A model generated the notes under the pieces. It was not told the DNA's origin and ran no database searches. It saw only the letters and a list, made by a program, of their open reading frames with translations. From NCBI GenBank assembly GCA_021783995.1, contig JAJXTH010000019.1:1-47004 (forward strand): 47,004 nt of DNA. Direction: 5' to 3'. The stretch comes from Pseudomonadota bacterium. Lineage in GTDB: Bacteria > Pseudomonadota > Gammaproteobacteria > Burkholderiales > Gallionellaceae. Numbering within the stretch: the stretch's first letter is position 1; each line of letters opens with the position of its first letter. The position numbers and the translations under genes are program-made. Below, in pieces: positions 26,603-35,912 of the stretch.

Positions 26603-29600
26603 TTGCAAGGCTCATTCGCTGGTCGGTTGGCAACCGCATACTTGTGCTCATCTCAGCCCTCTTCGCAACGGCCTGGGGAGTCTGGGCCTTGAAGACGACC
26701 CCTGTCGATGCGCTGCCCGATCTTTCAGACGTCCAGGTGATCATCAGAACGAGCTATCCTGGCCAGGCACCCAGGATAGTCGAGGACCAGGTCACCTACC
26801 CATTGACCACGACCATGCTTTCCGTACCCGGAGCAAAAACGGTGCGCGGATATTCATTCTTCGGCGACAGCTACGTGTATGTGCTGTTCGAGGACGGGAC
26901 CGACCTCTACTGGGCGCGCTCCCGGGTCCTCGAATACCTAAACCAGATTCAGGGCAAACTGCCTCAAGCCGCGAAGCCCGAACTCGGCCCGGATGCGACC
27001 GGCGTGGGCTGGATATACGAGTACGCGCTCGTCGACAAGACCGGCCATCACGATATCTCGGAACTCAGGTCCATCCAGGACTGGTTCCTGAAATATGAGC
27101 TCAAGTCGGTCCAGAACGTGGCCGAGGTCGCGACGATAGGCGGCATGGTCAGGCAGTACCAGGTCATCCCAGATCCCGTGAAGCTTGCAAGCCTTGGGAT
27201 CACTTACGGGGATATGAAAAAAGCCATCCAGGATGCCAACCAGGAGGCGGGGGGATCTGTGCTGGAACAGGGAGAGGCCGAACTGATGGTGCGCTCCTCA
27301 GGATACTTGAAGTCGATTGCGGACTTCAAGGCGATACCTTTGAAGCTCGCAAACGGTGTGCCGGTCACGCTGGGCGATGTGGCCAGAATCCAGATCGGGC
27401 CTGAAATGCGCAGAGGGATAGCGGAGCTTAACGGAGAGGGGGAAACGGTCGGCGGCGTGATCATCCTGCGCTCTGGCAAGAATGCCCGATCCACGCTTTC
27501 TGCGATACATGCGAAGATCGCAGAGATCCAGAAGAGTCTGCCAACAGGGGTGGAGATTGTTCCAACCTATGACCGGAGCGGATTGATCGACAGGGCGGTC
27601 GAGAACTTGCGCCACAAGCTCTTCGAGGAATTCATCGTCGTGGCGCTCGTATGTAGCGCATTCCTCTGGCATCTTCGCTCGTCCCTCGTCGCCATCGCGT
27701 CACTTCCTCTGGGGATATTGATCGCCTTCATCGTGATGAGATACCAGGGCATCAACGCCAACATCATGTCCTTGGGCGGGATAGCCATCGCGATAGGCGC
27801 GATGGTCGATGCGGCGATCGTGATGATAGAAAACACGCACAAGAAGATGGAATCCTGGAAGGAAGATCATCCGGGGGAAAGGCTTGAGGGGAAGAATCAT
27901 TGGGATGTGGTGATGGAGGCTGCAGTCGAAGTGGGGCCTGCGCTCTTCTTCAGCCTGCTCATCATCACCGTTTCCTTCGTTCCAATTTTCACGCTGCAGG
28001 CACAGGAAGGCAGGCTATTTTCGCCGCTCGCCTTTACCAAAACCTATGCCATGGCTTCCGCTGCGGCGCTTTCGGTCACCCTGGTTCCCGTGCTGATGGG
28101 CTACTGGATCAGGGGGCACCTTCCCGAAGAAAACGCAAATCCGTTGAACAGATGGCTGATCAGGATATACCGCCCTCTTCTCAATATCGTGCTGTCCAAT
28201 CCGAAAACGATTCTTGTAGTCGCCTTGCTGATATTTTTGACTTCCTTCTGGCCATTGAGCCATCTTGGCGGGGAGTTTCTGCCGCCGCTTAACGAGGGCG
28301 ATCTGCTCTACATGCCTTCTGCATTGCCGGGCCTGTCCGTCGGGAAGGCTTCAGAGTTGCTGCAACAGACAGACAGGATGATCAGGTCCGTTCCCGAAGT
28401 CGAAGAGGTATTCGGGAAGGCGGGGCGTGCAGAGACGGCAACGGACCCTGCGCCTATCGAGATGTTCGAGACCGTCATCCGTTTCAAGCCCAAGAGCCAA
28501 TGGCGCAAGGGGATGACGGAGAAGAAGCTGGTCGCCGAGCTGGACAGGGCGGTCAAGGTGCCAGGTCTTTCCAATATCTGGGTGCCGCCGATCAGAAACC
28601 GCATCGACATGCTGGCGACAGGAATAAAGAGTCCGATCGGGATCAAGGTCGCGGGGCAGAACCTTGATGATATCGATCAGGTTGCAATACAGATTGAGGA
28701 TGCCGCCAAAACCGTTCCCGGCGTTTCTTCCGCTTTTGCGGAACGATCGACAGGAGGGCGTTATGTCGACATCGACATCGACAGGCAGGCTGCCAGCCGG
28801 TATGGCCTGAACATCTCGGACATCCAGGACGTGGTGAGCGGATCGATCGGCGGGGAGAATATAGGCGAAACGGTCGAGGGGCTCGCGCGCTATCCCATCA
28901 ACCTGCGCTATCCCAGGGAGTGGCGCGACACGATAGCAAGGCTCGAGGTATTGCCCATCGTCACAAAGGATGGCTCCCAGATTACGCTCGGCATGGTTGC
29001 TAAGATTCATGTTTCGGACGGCCCGCCGATGATCAAGACCGAGAATGCGCGCCCATCCGGATGGGTATATGTCGATGTGAGGGGGCGTGATCTTTCTTCA
29101 ACCGTCTCTGATCTTAGAAAGGCTATCGAAAGCAGGGTCAGGTTGAAGCCGGGGATCAGCCTTTCCTATTCGGGGCAGTTCGAATTCATGGAGCGCGCCA
29201 ACGAAAGAATGAAGATCGTCGTCCCCGCGACCATCCTGATCATCTTCGTATTGCTTTATCTGACCCTCGGTCGTCTGGACGAGGCTTTCCTGATCCTGGC
29301 CACCCTTCCTTTCGCGCTCACCGGGGGAGTCTGGTTTCTATACTGGATGGGATACAACTTTTCAGTCGCGACTGCAGTGGGGTTCATCGCGCTTGCAGGA
29401 GTCGCTTCCGAATTTGGGGTGATCATGCTGATCTATCTGAAGCACGCGTGGAATGAAAAAATGCAAAACAAGAAAACTACGGATGCGGATCTTCTGGAAG
29501 CCATACGGGCTGGCGCAGTATTGAGGGTGCGTCCCAAGGCGATGACGGTCGCGGTGATCATCTCCGGACTTCTTCCCATATTGTTTGGAAGCGGAACGGG

Positions 29601-29712
29601 GAGCGAGATCATGAGCAGGATCGCCTCCCCCATGGTGGGCGGCATGATCACTGCCCCGCTTCTTTCCATGTTCGTCATCCCTGCGGCGTACAGGATGATG
29701 CGCCGCAAATAA
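26599..29712 (+). CDS. cusA: Cu/Ag efflux RND pump CusA
   Basis: CusA is the proton-driven inner-membrane pump of the tripartite system, expelling Cu(I)/Ag(I). The 1037-residue length and features fit the heavy-metal RND family: an N-terminal helix, [55 protein letters not shown], the TM4 motif [20 protein letters not shown] carrying the proton-relay Asp, a long hydrophobic block near 335-560, the second periplasmic domain with [12 protein letters not shown], and C-terminal helices ending [14 protein letters not shown]. The [11 protein letters not shown] signature is of the CusA rather than CzcA subgroup. It ends the operon. Confidence 0.95.
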   Translation: MIARLIRWSVGNRILVLISALFATAWGVWALKTTPVDALPDLSDVQVIIRTSYPGQAPRIVEDQVTYPLTTTMLSVPGAKTVRGYSFFGDSYVYVLFEDGTDLYWARSRVLEYLNQIQGKLPQAAKPELGPDATGVGWIYEYALVDKTGHHDISELRSIQDWFLKYELKSVQNVAEVATIGGMVRQYQVIPDPVKLASLGITYGDMKKAIQDANQEAGGSVLEQGEAELMVRSSGYLKSIADFKAIPLKLANGVPVTLGDVARIQIGPEMRRGIAELNGEGETVGGVIILRSGKNARSTLSAIHAKIAEIQKSLPTGVEIVPTYDRSGLIDRAVENLRHKLFEEFIVVALVCSAFLWHLRSSLVAIASLPLGILIAFIVMRYQGINANIMSLGGIAIAIGAMVDAAIVMIENTHKKMESWKEDHPGERLEGKNHWDVVMEAAVEVGPALFFSLLIITVSFVPIFTLQAQEGRLFSPLAFTKTYAMASAAALSVTLVPVLMGYWIRGHLPEENANPLNRWLIRIYRPLLNIVLSNPKTILVVALLIFLTSFWPLSHLGGEFLPPLNEGDLLYMPSALPGLSVGKASELLQQTDRMIRSVPEVEEVFGKAGRAETATDPAPIEMFETVIRFKPKSQWRKGMTEKKLVAELDRAVKVPGLSNIWVPPIRNRIDMLATGIKSPIGIKVAGQNLDDIDQVAIQIEDAAKTVPGVSSAFAERSTGGRYVDIDIDRQAASRYGLNISDIQDVVSGSIGGENIGETVEGLARYPINLRYPREWRDTIARLEVLPIVTKDGSQITLGMVAKIHVSDGPPMIKTENARPSGWVYVDVRGRDLSSTVSDLRKAIESRVRLKPGISLSYSGQFEFMERANERMKIVVPATILIIFVLLYLTLGRLDEAFLILATLPFALTGGVWFLYWMGYNFSVATAVGFIALAGVASEFGVIMLIYLKHAWNEKMQNKKTTDADLLEAIRAGAVLRVRPKAMTVAVIISGLLPILFGSGTGSEIMSRIASPMVGGMITAPLLSMFVIPAAYRMMRRK

Positions 29713-29751
29713 CTTCAAAAAAGCAGTCATTATCGTCAGCATGTGCATACA

Positions 29752-29806
29752 AGTCCGGACTGAACGGTTCCGGACTCAGGCAGTCTGTATTATCATATTC
29801 ATGATA
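29752..29806. promoter_or_regulatory. Two inverted repeats between cusA and the sterol-desaturase gene
   Basis: AGTCCGGA (29752-29759) pairs with TCCGGACT (29769-29776), a perfect 8-bp stem with 9-base loop; TATCAT (29791-29796) pairs with ATGATA (29801-29806). The first may end the cus transcript, although there is no T-run. The second overlaps the expected promoter of the downstream gene (TATTAT at 29788-29793 could be its -10). Confidence 0.35.
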
Positions 29807-29819
29807 TAGACAGCCTCCC

Positions 29820-30944
29820 ATGGAACAGATCATCGTATATGCCTTTCCCGTCTTCAGCCTGTTCATCCTGGCTGAGTACGCCTATGGCGCAGCGAAAGGC
29901 CGCAACACCTACCGGATCAGCGACGCGATCAGCAGCCTGAGCCAGGGATTGCTGAGCCAGATCACTGTCGTTTTCACGCAGGTTTTCACGATAGGCATCT
30001 ACACGCTGGTCTTCAAAAAAGTGGCGCTCTTTCATCCCGCGCTCTGGAACACGTGGTACGGCTGGATGCTGACGCTCGTGCTCTACGATTTCTTCGATTA
30101 CTGGTATCACCGCTATTCGCACGAGAAGGCGATACTCTGGGCCGCCCACGTCGTTCATCACCAGAGCCAGCATTTCAATTTCACCACCGCATTGCGCCAG
30201 GAAAGCGCCTACCCGCTGCTGGGCTGGATCTTCTACCTGCCGATGGCGATCCTCGGAGTGCCGCCCGACGTCTTTGCAGTTGCGGGGTTAGCGGTTCTGC
30301 TCTACCAGGTCTGGATACACACCGAGCATATCGGCAAGCTGGGATGGTTCGACCGTTATTTCTCTTCACCCTCTAATCACCGCGTGCACCATGCGGTGAA
30401 CGACGCCTACATCGACAAGAACTACGGCGGCATGCTGATCATCTGGGACAGGCTTTTCGGAACCTATGCGGAGGAAGGGGAAGAGAAATGCGTCTACGGC
30501 ACGCGGCCCCCTCTCGACAGCTGGGACCCGATATGGGCGAATCTGACCGTCTACTGGAAACTCATCAGGGACGCATGGCGCATGGAGAACTTAGCCGACA
30601 GGCTGCGCATCTGGTTCATGCCGCCAGGATGGAAGCCGGATTATCTCGCGAAGCGCCATCCCGAACAGCCTTTCGATATATCCAGCGTGATCCTCTTCGA
30701 TCCCACGGTCAGCAAAGCCATGCTCTGGTTCGGCGTCATCCAGTTCGCGCTATTGCTTCTCGCGTCCGCAGCCTTTCTTTGGCACATGGATGATCTTCCT
30801 TTCGGAAAATCCTCGATGCTCGTCGCATCCATCTCTTCCGGGCTTTGGGCAACAGGATGGACGCTGCAAGGCAATGTCAGGCGCGCGCTTCTTCTTGATG
30901 CGCTTGCGATCCTTGTAGCGGTGCTCGCCTTGCAAATTGTCTGA
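29820..30944 (+). CDS. Sterol desaturase / fatty acid hydroxylase family membrane protein
   Basis: This is an integral-membrane di-iron enzyme family member acting on a lipid C-H bond; the substrate is unknown. The 374-residue protein has several hydrophobic segments and the His clusters HRYSH, HVVHHQSQHFN, HTEH and HRVHHAVND (about 97-201), which bind iron. The N-terminus MEQIIVYAFPVFSLFILAEY is a membrane helix. The resemblance is to the alkylglycerol monooxygenase-like branch, by the HHQSQHFN motif. The C-terminal 60 residues hold further helices. No obvious ribosome site precedes the ATG. Confidence 0.85.
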   Translation: MEQIIVYAFPVFSLFILAEYAYGAAKGRNTYRISDAISSLSQGLLSQITVVFTQVFTIGIYTLVFKKVALFHPALWNTWYGWMLTLVLYDFFDYWYHRYSHEKAILWAAHVVHHQSQHFNFTTALRQESAYPLLGWIFYLPMAILGVPPDVFAVAGLAVLLYQVWIHTEHIGKLGWFDRYFSSPSNHRVHHAVNDAYIDKNYGGMLIIWDRLFGTYAEEGEEKCVYGTRPPLDSWDPIWANLTVYWKLIRDAWRMENLADRLRIWFMPPGWKPDYLAKRHPEQPFDISSVILFDPTVSKAMLWFGVIQFALLLLASAAFLWHMDDLPFGKSSMLVASISSGLWATGWTLQGNVRRALLLDALAILVAVLALQIV

Positions 30945-30957
30945 TCGCTGCCATAAT
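30930..30957 (+). promoter_or_regulatory. Sigma-70-like promoter for the DsrE gene at 30985
   Basis: TTGCAA (30930-30935), a 16-base spacer and CATAAT (30952-30957) overlap the end of the upstream gene, 28 bases before the ATG at 30985. This gene does not show the GGAATA-N16-CGTC element of the sigma-factor locus. Confidence 0.35.
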
Positions 30958-30984
30958 CTCTGTTCAACACACAGGAGCAATGCA

Positions 30985-31503
30985 ATGAAATTGATCTTAA
31001 AAACCCTTTTCCTCGCGGCATCCCTGAGCGCTCTTTCCGGCGCTGCGCTCGCTGAAGACGAATCGTTCGCGCCCGGTGGCACCGCAATTGACAAGCATAC
31101 CGAGCAGTACCGCGACCTGAAGGTCATCATGGACATCAAGGCCAAAGATGTCGAGACGGTCAAATACAGCACCATGGTCGCATCCAACATCATCGAGCAT
31201 CCGGGTGCCCGACTCGCGGTCGTGATCGAAGGACCGTATGTGGCCATATTCGCGAAGAAGAATTATCTCGACCATCAGGGCATCGTCGATCAATGGGTCG
31301 CTCTTGCCGAAAAGGGCGTGAAGGTTGAATACTGCGGAAGCTCCGTCCACGGCGCACATCTGACACCCGCGGACATGGAAGGGCTCACCGAGAAAAATCC
31401 TGCGGTCGTGAATCCAGGCGCCTACCCCGCCCTCGCGCACTACGAACTGGAAGGCTATGCGCTGGTCATCCCCATTCCCTTGTCTTCCCCCGAGAAGAAG
31501 TGA
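30985..31503 (+). CDS. Exported DsrE-family protein
   Basis: Starting at ATG 30985, five bases after CAGGAG, the product has 172 residues with a signal peptide ending GAALA. The mature part fits the DsrE/DsrF-like fold: DLKVIMDIKA first strand, LAVVIEGPYVAIFAKKNY, a helix (DQWVALAEKGVKVEYCGSS) ending in the conserved Cys117, and a C-terminal HYELEGYALVIPIP. The Cys position and closing aromatic/Pro strand agree with the DsrE proteins at 39053 and 39497. DsrE-like proteins bind or transfer sulfane sulfur; periplasmic members are poorly understood. Confidence 0.75.
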   Translation: MKLILKTLFLAASLSALSGAALAEDESFAPGGTAIDKHTEQYRDLKVIMDIKAKDVETVKYSTMVASNIIEHPGARLAVVIEGPYVAIFAKKNYLDHQGIVDQWVALAEKGVKVEYCGSSVHGAHLTPADMEGLTEKNPAVVNPGAYPALAHYELEGYALVIPIPLSSPEKK

Positions 31504-31611
31504 GCGCTTGCGCCTCATCGCATCCAACATGAGTGACAAAGGGTTCCGCTCTTGAAGTGCGGAGAGGCAAGGTGAAATAGACTGATTTTCTATACAACAA
31601 GGTTTTGAAAA
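31504..31611. other. Intergenic region, AT-richer towards its end
   Basis: No gene is supported. The sequence becomes clearly more AT-rich from about 31560 onward, leading into the small lipoprotein gene. No intrinsic terminator was seen. Confidence 0.4.
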
Positions 31612-31890
31612 ATGACTAAGCTATTAATGCTGTGTGCGATTTCTATTTTATTTCTGCAAGGATGTGGTACAGCAGATGTGTACAGAGATACAAATACCGG
31701 GACGTATAAAGTTTCTGCGCAGTATGGAAGTCTCAACGGTAGCTGGGAAAGAGCAAGCAGGGATGCGACTGAGAAAGCTGTAGCGTATTGCACGTCCATG
31801 AACAAGAAATATCACTTTATAAGTGAGGAGAAGAATGGGATACAAGGCTGGTCACCACAGCAATCAATCATCACGTTTGAATGCTTATAA
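31612..31890 (+). CDS. Small lipoprotein, hypothetical
   Basis: The 92-residue product starts MTKLLMLCAISILFLQGCGT, with a lipobox LQGC (mature Cys about 18). The remainder contains YRDTNTGTYKVSAQYGSLNG, a helix with ERASRDATEKAVAYC, and two further Cys. The family is not recognised. Codon use is AT-rich compared with all neighbours, which suggests recent gain. The ribosome site is weak. It probably sits on the inner face of the outer membrane. Confidence 0.65.
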   Translation: MTKLLMLCAISILFLQGCGTADVYRDTNTGTYKVSAQYGSLNGSWERASRDATEKAVAYCTSMNKKYHFISEEKNGIQGWSPQQSIITFECL

Positions 31891-32026
31891 ATATAGATTA
31901 TCTTGTGGAAAAGGGAAGCGTCCACTTTACCACCCGCAATGTTTGAGGTAACCGAATGCAGGAGCAGCGAAGCCGCGGAGGGAACCTGCATACTCAGCTT
32001 GCAGGTGGTTTGTATTGTCCAACAAG
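31891..32026. other. Intergenic region with a small inverted repeat
   Basis: No gene is supported. ACCTGCA (31984-31990) and TGCAGGT (32000-32006) can pair around a 9-base loop near the end of the convergent zinc-ribbon gene; there is no T-run on either strand. Confidence 0.35.
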
Positions 32027-32458
32027 TTAGGCATCGTCTTCACCTTTCCTCCCAACTTCCTTTGCAGACCCTCGGCCTGTGTGGTCAGTAAGGGGATGAT
32101 CGACAGACCGCAAAACTTTCCCCGTCTCAGAATTGACGACCTCTTCTTTGTAGTGATTGTTTTGCCGATCAATGACGCGACGGAGTTTACTCCACAGGCC
32201 AGTCTTTCGGTGTAGGTCGTCTCCGCTTACTTCCTCGTAGATTGGCTTCTTGAATCCCGGACGCTTATGTTTCAAACTGAGCTTTTCGCGGAGTGTTATT
32301 GTCCCATGGATTTCCACGTTGAAGATACGGGTTGTGGAGCCGCAGTTGGGACAAGGAGAACGGTGCTTCGGCAGAAACTGAGGATTTTCTTCGAGCTTCT
32401 TCCCGCAGGAACGACAGAGAACTGAGTTGGTCGACGCGCACATAGCAGGATTCCTCAA
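32027..32458 (-). CDS. Zinc-ribbon hypothetical protein
   Basis: The 143-residue protein starts MRNPAMCASTNSVLCRSCGK (Met6 is an alternative start). Cys15-X2-Cys18 and Cys36-X2-Cys39 form a zinc ribbon. The following part includes HGTITLREKLSLKHKRPGFK, KPIYEEVSGDDLHRKTG, SKLRRVIDRQNNHYKEEVVN and SETGKVLRS. I recognise this as a family of short proteins found sporadically in environmental bacteria, often in accessory regions, without known function. It is basic overall and could bind nucleic acid. Neighbours give no clue. Confidence 0.7.
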   Translation of the reverse strand: MRNPAMCASTNSVLCRSCGKKLEENPQFLPKHRSPCPNCGSTTRIFNVEIHGTITLREKLSLKHKRPGFKKPIYEEVSGDDLHRKTGLWSKLRRVIDRQNNHYKEEVVNSETGKVLRSVDHPLTDHTGRGSAKEVGRKGEDDA

Positions 32459-32586
32459 TGGTTTTGAAAAACCGAAATCCGTCTCATACCCATCATCAGC
32501 GCAATTTTAGCGCATACCAAATATTAAGAGCTCGAAACCGGATGTATTCCGGAACTGTACCACTTCCCCAATACATGTGGGAAAAA

Positions 32587-33318
32587 CTATATATTCTGTT
32601 CTTCCAGCAGCCTGTTGATCACAGCACCCGCCAGCATGTAGCCGAAAAGCGGCGGCATGTAGCTGATGGTGCCGTTCACCGCGCGCGGACGTCCCTGTGA
32701 TGTGGGCTCGGGCGGCCTGGGATCGCGCGGGTGCTCGTCCGAATATACGGTGAGGATGCCGCGGCGTATGCCGTGGTGCTTCAGAAGGCGCTTCCTCATC
32801 TGGCGCGCAAGCGGGCACATCTCCGTCTGACTGATGTCGGCTATCCTTATCTTCGAAGGGTCGAGGCGGTTTCCGGCACCCATGCTGGAAGCCACTTTCA
32901 GCCCGCGCTTGTAGCTCTCCGCGACCAGCGCCTCCTTGCAGGACAGGGAATCTATGCAGTCGATCACATAGTCGCAATCGGGCACGATGTCGTTGACGTT
33001 CTCGGTGGTCAGAAAGACTCTCAGGATCGTCACCTGGCAATCGGGATTGATGTCCGCGATGCGCGACTTCATCAGCTCCGCCTTGGGCTGCCCGACGGTC
33101 GACAAGAGCGCGGGCAACTGGCGGTTGATGTTGCTCAATGCCACCACATCGTGATCGAGCAAAGTAAGCCTGCCGACTCCTGCGCGCGCAAGCGACTCTG
33201 TGCAGTAGGAACCCACGCCGCCCAGCCCCGCGACGAATACATGCCTGTCTGCGAGGCGGGATACGCCTTCTGCGCCTATGAGTATATCGGTGCGTTCGAA
33301 TTGCGGGGGGATATGCAT
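32587..33318 (-). CDS. tcdA: tRNA threonylcarbamoyladenosine dehydratase
   Basis: TcdA (CsdL/YgdL) converts t6A37 of tRNAs to its cyclic form, using ATP. The 243-residue E1-like protein starts MHIPPQFERTDILIGAEGV, has the Rossmann motif VAGLGGVGSYCTESLARAGVG, LLDHDVVALSNINRQ, YVIDCIDSLSCKEALV, and the TcdA-typical SSMGAGNRLDPSKIRIADIS and ARQMRKRLLKHHGI. Length is slightly short of E. coli TcdA. It follows the pseudouridine synthase gene by six bases on the same strand; two RNA-modification genes in tandem. Confidence 0.92.
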   Translation of the reverse strand: MHIPPQFERTDILIGAEGVSRLADRHVFVAGLGGVGSYCTESLARAGVGRLTLLDHDVVALSNINRQLPALLSTVGQPKAELMKSRIADINPDCQVTILRVFLTTENVNDIVPDCDYVIDCIDSLSCKEALVAESYKRGLKVASSMGAGNRLDPSKIRIADISQTEMCPLARQMRKRLLKHHGIRRGILTVYSDEHPRDPRPPEPTSQGRPRAVNGTISYMPPLFGYMLAGAVINRLLEEQNI

Positions 33319-33324
33319 GGCGCC

Positions 33325-34056
33325 TCAGAACTGCTCGTTTTCACCCAGGTAGCGCCACTGTCCGAGAGGCAGCTTGCCAAGCTTCACTCTTCCGATGCGT
33401 ATGCGCTTAAGACCCGTCACTGTCAGCCCCACCAGTTCGCACATGCGGCGTATCTGGCGCTTCTTCCCCTCGCGCAGTACGAAGCGCAGCTGATCCTCGT
33501 TCTGCCAGGTGACCTTCGCGGGCTTCAGATATTCTCCGTCCAGCTTCAGGCCCTGGCATAGCAGGGCGAGCCCGCTCTCTTCCAGCCTGCCCTTCACGCG
33601 CACCAGGTATTCCTTGTCCACCGTGGAATCCTCGCCTATCAGCTGTTTGGCTATCCGGCCGTCCTGGGTCAGCACCAGGAGTCCTTGGGAGTCGATGTCG
33701 AGGCGTCCCGCAGGGGCCAAACCTATGAACTGGCTTCGGTGGAATTTGATCGGCGAAGGATCGTCGGCCCAGTGCGTGGAAGCTTCGAGCAGCGCGGAAG
33801 CCGGTTTGTAGCCGTGCTCGGCCTGTCCCGACACATAGCCTATCGGCTTGTAGATCAGTATGGTCACGCGCTGCTGCTGGGCAGTCTGGGCTGCAGCGCG
33901 CAGCACTACCTTCTGGTCTGGATAGACCTTGTAACCCAGCTCGCTGACGGTCTCGCCGTCGACCTCGACCAGTCCCTTTTCGATGTAGCCATCCGCCTCG
34001 CGGCGCGAGCACAGTCCCAGTTCGGACATGCGCTTAGAGAGTCTGATTTTTTCCAT
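33325..34056 (-). CDS. RsuA-family 23S rRNA pseudouridine synthase (RluB/RluF type)
   Basis: The start MEKIRLSKRMSELGLCSRRE (34056) gives 243 residues; an upstream in-frame start at 34080 adds eight. An N-terminal S4 domain (RMSELGLCSRREADGYIEKG, VEVDG) is followed by the catalytic domain: YKPIGYVSG, APAGRLDIDSQGLLVLTQDG (catalytic Asp in GRLD), DKEYLVRVKG, REGKKRQIRRMCELVGLTV and LKRIRIGRVKLGKLPLGQWR. The CEL.GL.V..LKRIRIG pattern is of the RluB/RluF branch; the exact target uridine cannot be told. It is downstream of soxB, separated by a terminator. Confidence 0.88.
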   Translation of the reverse strand: MEKIRLSKRMSELGLCSRREADGYIEKGLVEVDGETVSELGYKVYPDQKVVLRAAAQTAQQQRVTILIYKPIGYVSGQAEHGYKPASALLEASTHWADDPSPIKFHRSQFIGLAPAGRLDIDSQGLLVLTQDGRIAKQLIGEDSTVDKEYLVRVKGRLEESGLALLCQGLKLDGEYLKPAKVTWQNEDQLRFVLREGKKRQIRRMCELVGLTVTGLKRIRIGRVKLGKLPLGQWRYLGENEQF

Positions 34057-34120
34057 GTGTGAATGCTGCGGTAGTATCAAGGCGCGGATTTAAGCACAAA
34101 GCGGGGCGGAAGGCGAATGC

Positions 34121-34155
34121 TAAAGGCACAAGACCGACCCAATCAGTCTTGCGCC
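34121..34155 (-). terminator. Terminator of the sox operon
   Basis: On the minus strand GGCGCAAGAC pairs with GTCTTGTGCC (one G-U) over an 11-base loop (34155-34125), followed by TTTA. It lies 19 bases beyond the soxB stop. Confidence 0.55.
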
Positions 34156-34173
34156 TTGGTTTGCAGATGCTGG

Positions 34174-35886
34174 TCAGGCGATGCCTTCGTTGCCTTCAAT
34201 GCCCACCAGCTTCGGCAGATTGAGCTTTCTCGGCGCAACGGTCTTCTTGTCGCGCAGGTAGCCAGACACCACATCCCAGATGGGCTCGCCCTGCACGCCT
34301 TCTGCGACGGGCGCCCAGCCCGCGACCTTGTATTTCCTGTTCGGGTCGAGCGCCTTGCCGTTCAGCATCATGTTGTTGATGCGCGAGCCCATGGTCTTCG
34401 TGAGATCGCAGGTATAGCTGATGCCGCCGACGCGCACCATGTCGCCGCCCTGCTGCTTGTATGGGTCCGCGTTGAACAGGTTGTCGCACACGTCCTCCAT
34501 GATCCCCTTGATGGTCGCGCCTGTCATCTCGGTCAGCGTGCTCTGCGGATAGGTGATCGCAGTCTGATCCATCAGGTGCTCCATCGTGATGGTCTCGCCG
34601 GGAAGAAGCGAAGTGCCCCAGCGGAAGCCGGGAGAGAACGCGGCCTCGGCGCCCTTCACCTCCATCAGCGCATCGAGTATCAACTGGTCGAAAGTGCCAT
34701 TGAAGTTCCCGCGGCGATACAGCGTCCCCTCGGTAACCGCGAGCTTCTCGGCAAGTTTGTCCTCAAAGGGCGCGCGCACCTTTTTGATCAGCGCATCCAT
34801 CTCGGCATCCGGCGTTATCAGGTTTGCGAACACCGGAAGCAGCTTGTATCTGAAATCGGCGACCTTGCCGTTTCTGACATCGAAATCCAGCACGCCGAGG
34901 AATTTTCCGTTCGATCCCGCATTGGTGACCAGCGTCTGCCCGCCCGCATTCTTCACGACGACGGGCTGAGGCACCCCGTCATGGGTATGGCCGCCCATGA
35001 TCGCATCTATGCCGCTCACGCGGCCTGCGAGCTTGATGTCCACGTCCATACCGTTGTGCGAGAGCAGCACCACGACCTGCGCGCCCTTGGCGCGCGCGCT
35101 GTTCACGATCTTCTGCAGGTGGTCCTCCTGGATGCCGAATGTCCAGTCAGGCGTCATGTATCCCGGATTGGCGACAGGCGTATAGGGAAACGCCTGGCCT
35201 ATGACCGCGACGGGAATGTCGTTGATTTGCCTGAGCGTGAAGTCCTCGAACACAGGGTCGCCGAAATCGGACGTCTTGATGTTCTGCGCTACGAAGTCTA
35301 CCTTGCCCTTGAAGTCGTTGTCCACCACATGCTTGACGCGATCCGCGCCCAGCGTGAATTCCCAGTGGCCCGTCATCACGTCCACACCCAGCAGTTTTCC
35401 TGCATCCACCATGTCCTGCCCCTTGGTCCAGAGCGCAGTCGCAGAGCCCTGCCAGGTGTCTCCGCCGTCGAGCAAGAGCGAACCGGGACGGCTCGCGCGT
35501 ACCTTCTTGACCAGCGTTGCGAGGTGCGCAAATCCGCCTACCTTGCCATATGTCTTCGCTGCATGTTCGAAGTCGAGATAGGTGAACGCGTAGGCGTCAC
35601 GAGAACCCGGCTTGATGCCGTATGCCTTGAGCAGATATTCACCGACCAGATGCGGTGGCCTGTTCCTGCTTGCACCGAGGCCTATGTTGACATTGGGCTC
35701 CCTGAAATAGATCGGCAGAAGCTGCGCATGGCAGTCGGTGATGTGCAGCAGCGACACGTTGCCGAAGGATGGCAGATCGTAGAATTGATCGGCATTACCG
35801 GCAAGTGCCGAGCGGCTGTTCAATGCGAAGCCTGAGGCGGCTGCAAACGCCAGCAGCTGCATGAATTCTCGGCGGTTCATGGACAT
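34174..35886 (-). CDS. soxB: Thiosulfohydrolase SoxB
   Basis: SoxB hydrolyses sulfate from SoxY-bound thiosulfate in the periplasm, using two Mn ions. The start ATG 35886 (MSMNRREFMQLLAFA), five bases after AGGAG, gives 570 residues; the open frame continues upstream but without a ribosome site. The leader has the twin-arginine motif NRREFMQ. Metal and active-site motifs of the 5'-nucleotidase fold are LLHITDCHAQLLP, LLLDGGDTWQGS, DVMTGHWEFTLG, VVLLSHNGMDVDIKLA and IMGGHTHDGVPQP. The C-terminal domain has RRGNFNGTFDQLILDALME. It follows soxA by 26 bases. Confidence 0.97.
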   Translation of the reverse strand: MSMNRREFMQLLAFAAASGFALNSRSALAGNADQFYDLPSFGNVSLLHITDCHAQLLPIYFREPNVNIGLGASRNRPPHLVGEYLLKAYGIKPGSRDAYAFTYLDFEHAAKTYGKVGGFAHLATLVKKVRASRPGSLLLDGGDTWQGSATALWTKGQDMVDAGKLLGVDVMTGHWEFTLGADRVKHVVDNDFKGKVDFVAQNIKTSDFGDPVFEDFTLRQINDIPVAVIGQAFPYTPVANPGYMTPDWTFGIQEDHLQKIVNSARAKGAQVVVLLSHNGMDVDIKLAGRVSGIDAIMGGHTHDGVPQPVVVKNAGGQTLVTNAGSNGKFLGVLDFDVRNGKVADFRYKLLPVFANLITPDAEMDALIKKVRAPFEDKLAEKLAVTEGTLYRRGNFNGTFDQLILDALMEVKGAEAAFSPGFRWGTSLLPGETITMEHLMDQTAITYPQSTLTEMTGATIKGIMEDVCDNLFNADPYKQQGGDMVRVGGISYTCDLTKTMGSRINNMMLNGKALDPNRKYKVAGWAPVAEGVQGEPIWDVVSGYLRDKKTVAPRKLNLPKLVGIEGNEGIA

Positions 35887-35912
35887 GAGGACTCCTGAAG
35901 GATTATGTTCTG

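Noticed and set aside
32017-32032. Integron attC-like core sites GTCCAAC and GTTAGGC
   Set aside because: The two cores are only two bases apart, with no room for the attC hairpin arms, and no integrase or cassette array is present.
34117-35835. Open frame of 572 codons on the plus strand
   Set aside because: It is antisense to soxB; the His/Arg-rich product is typical of shadow frames.
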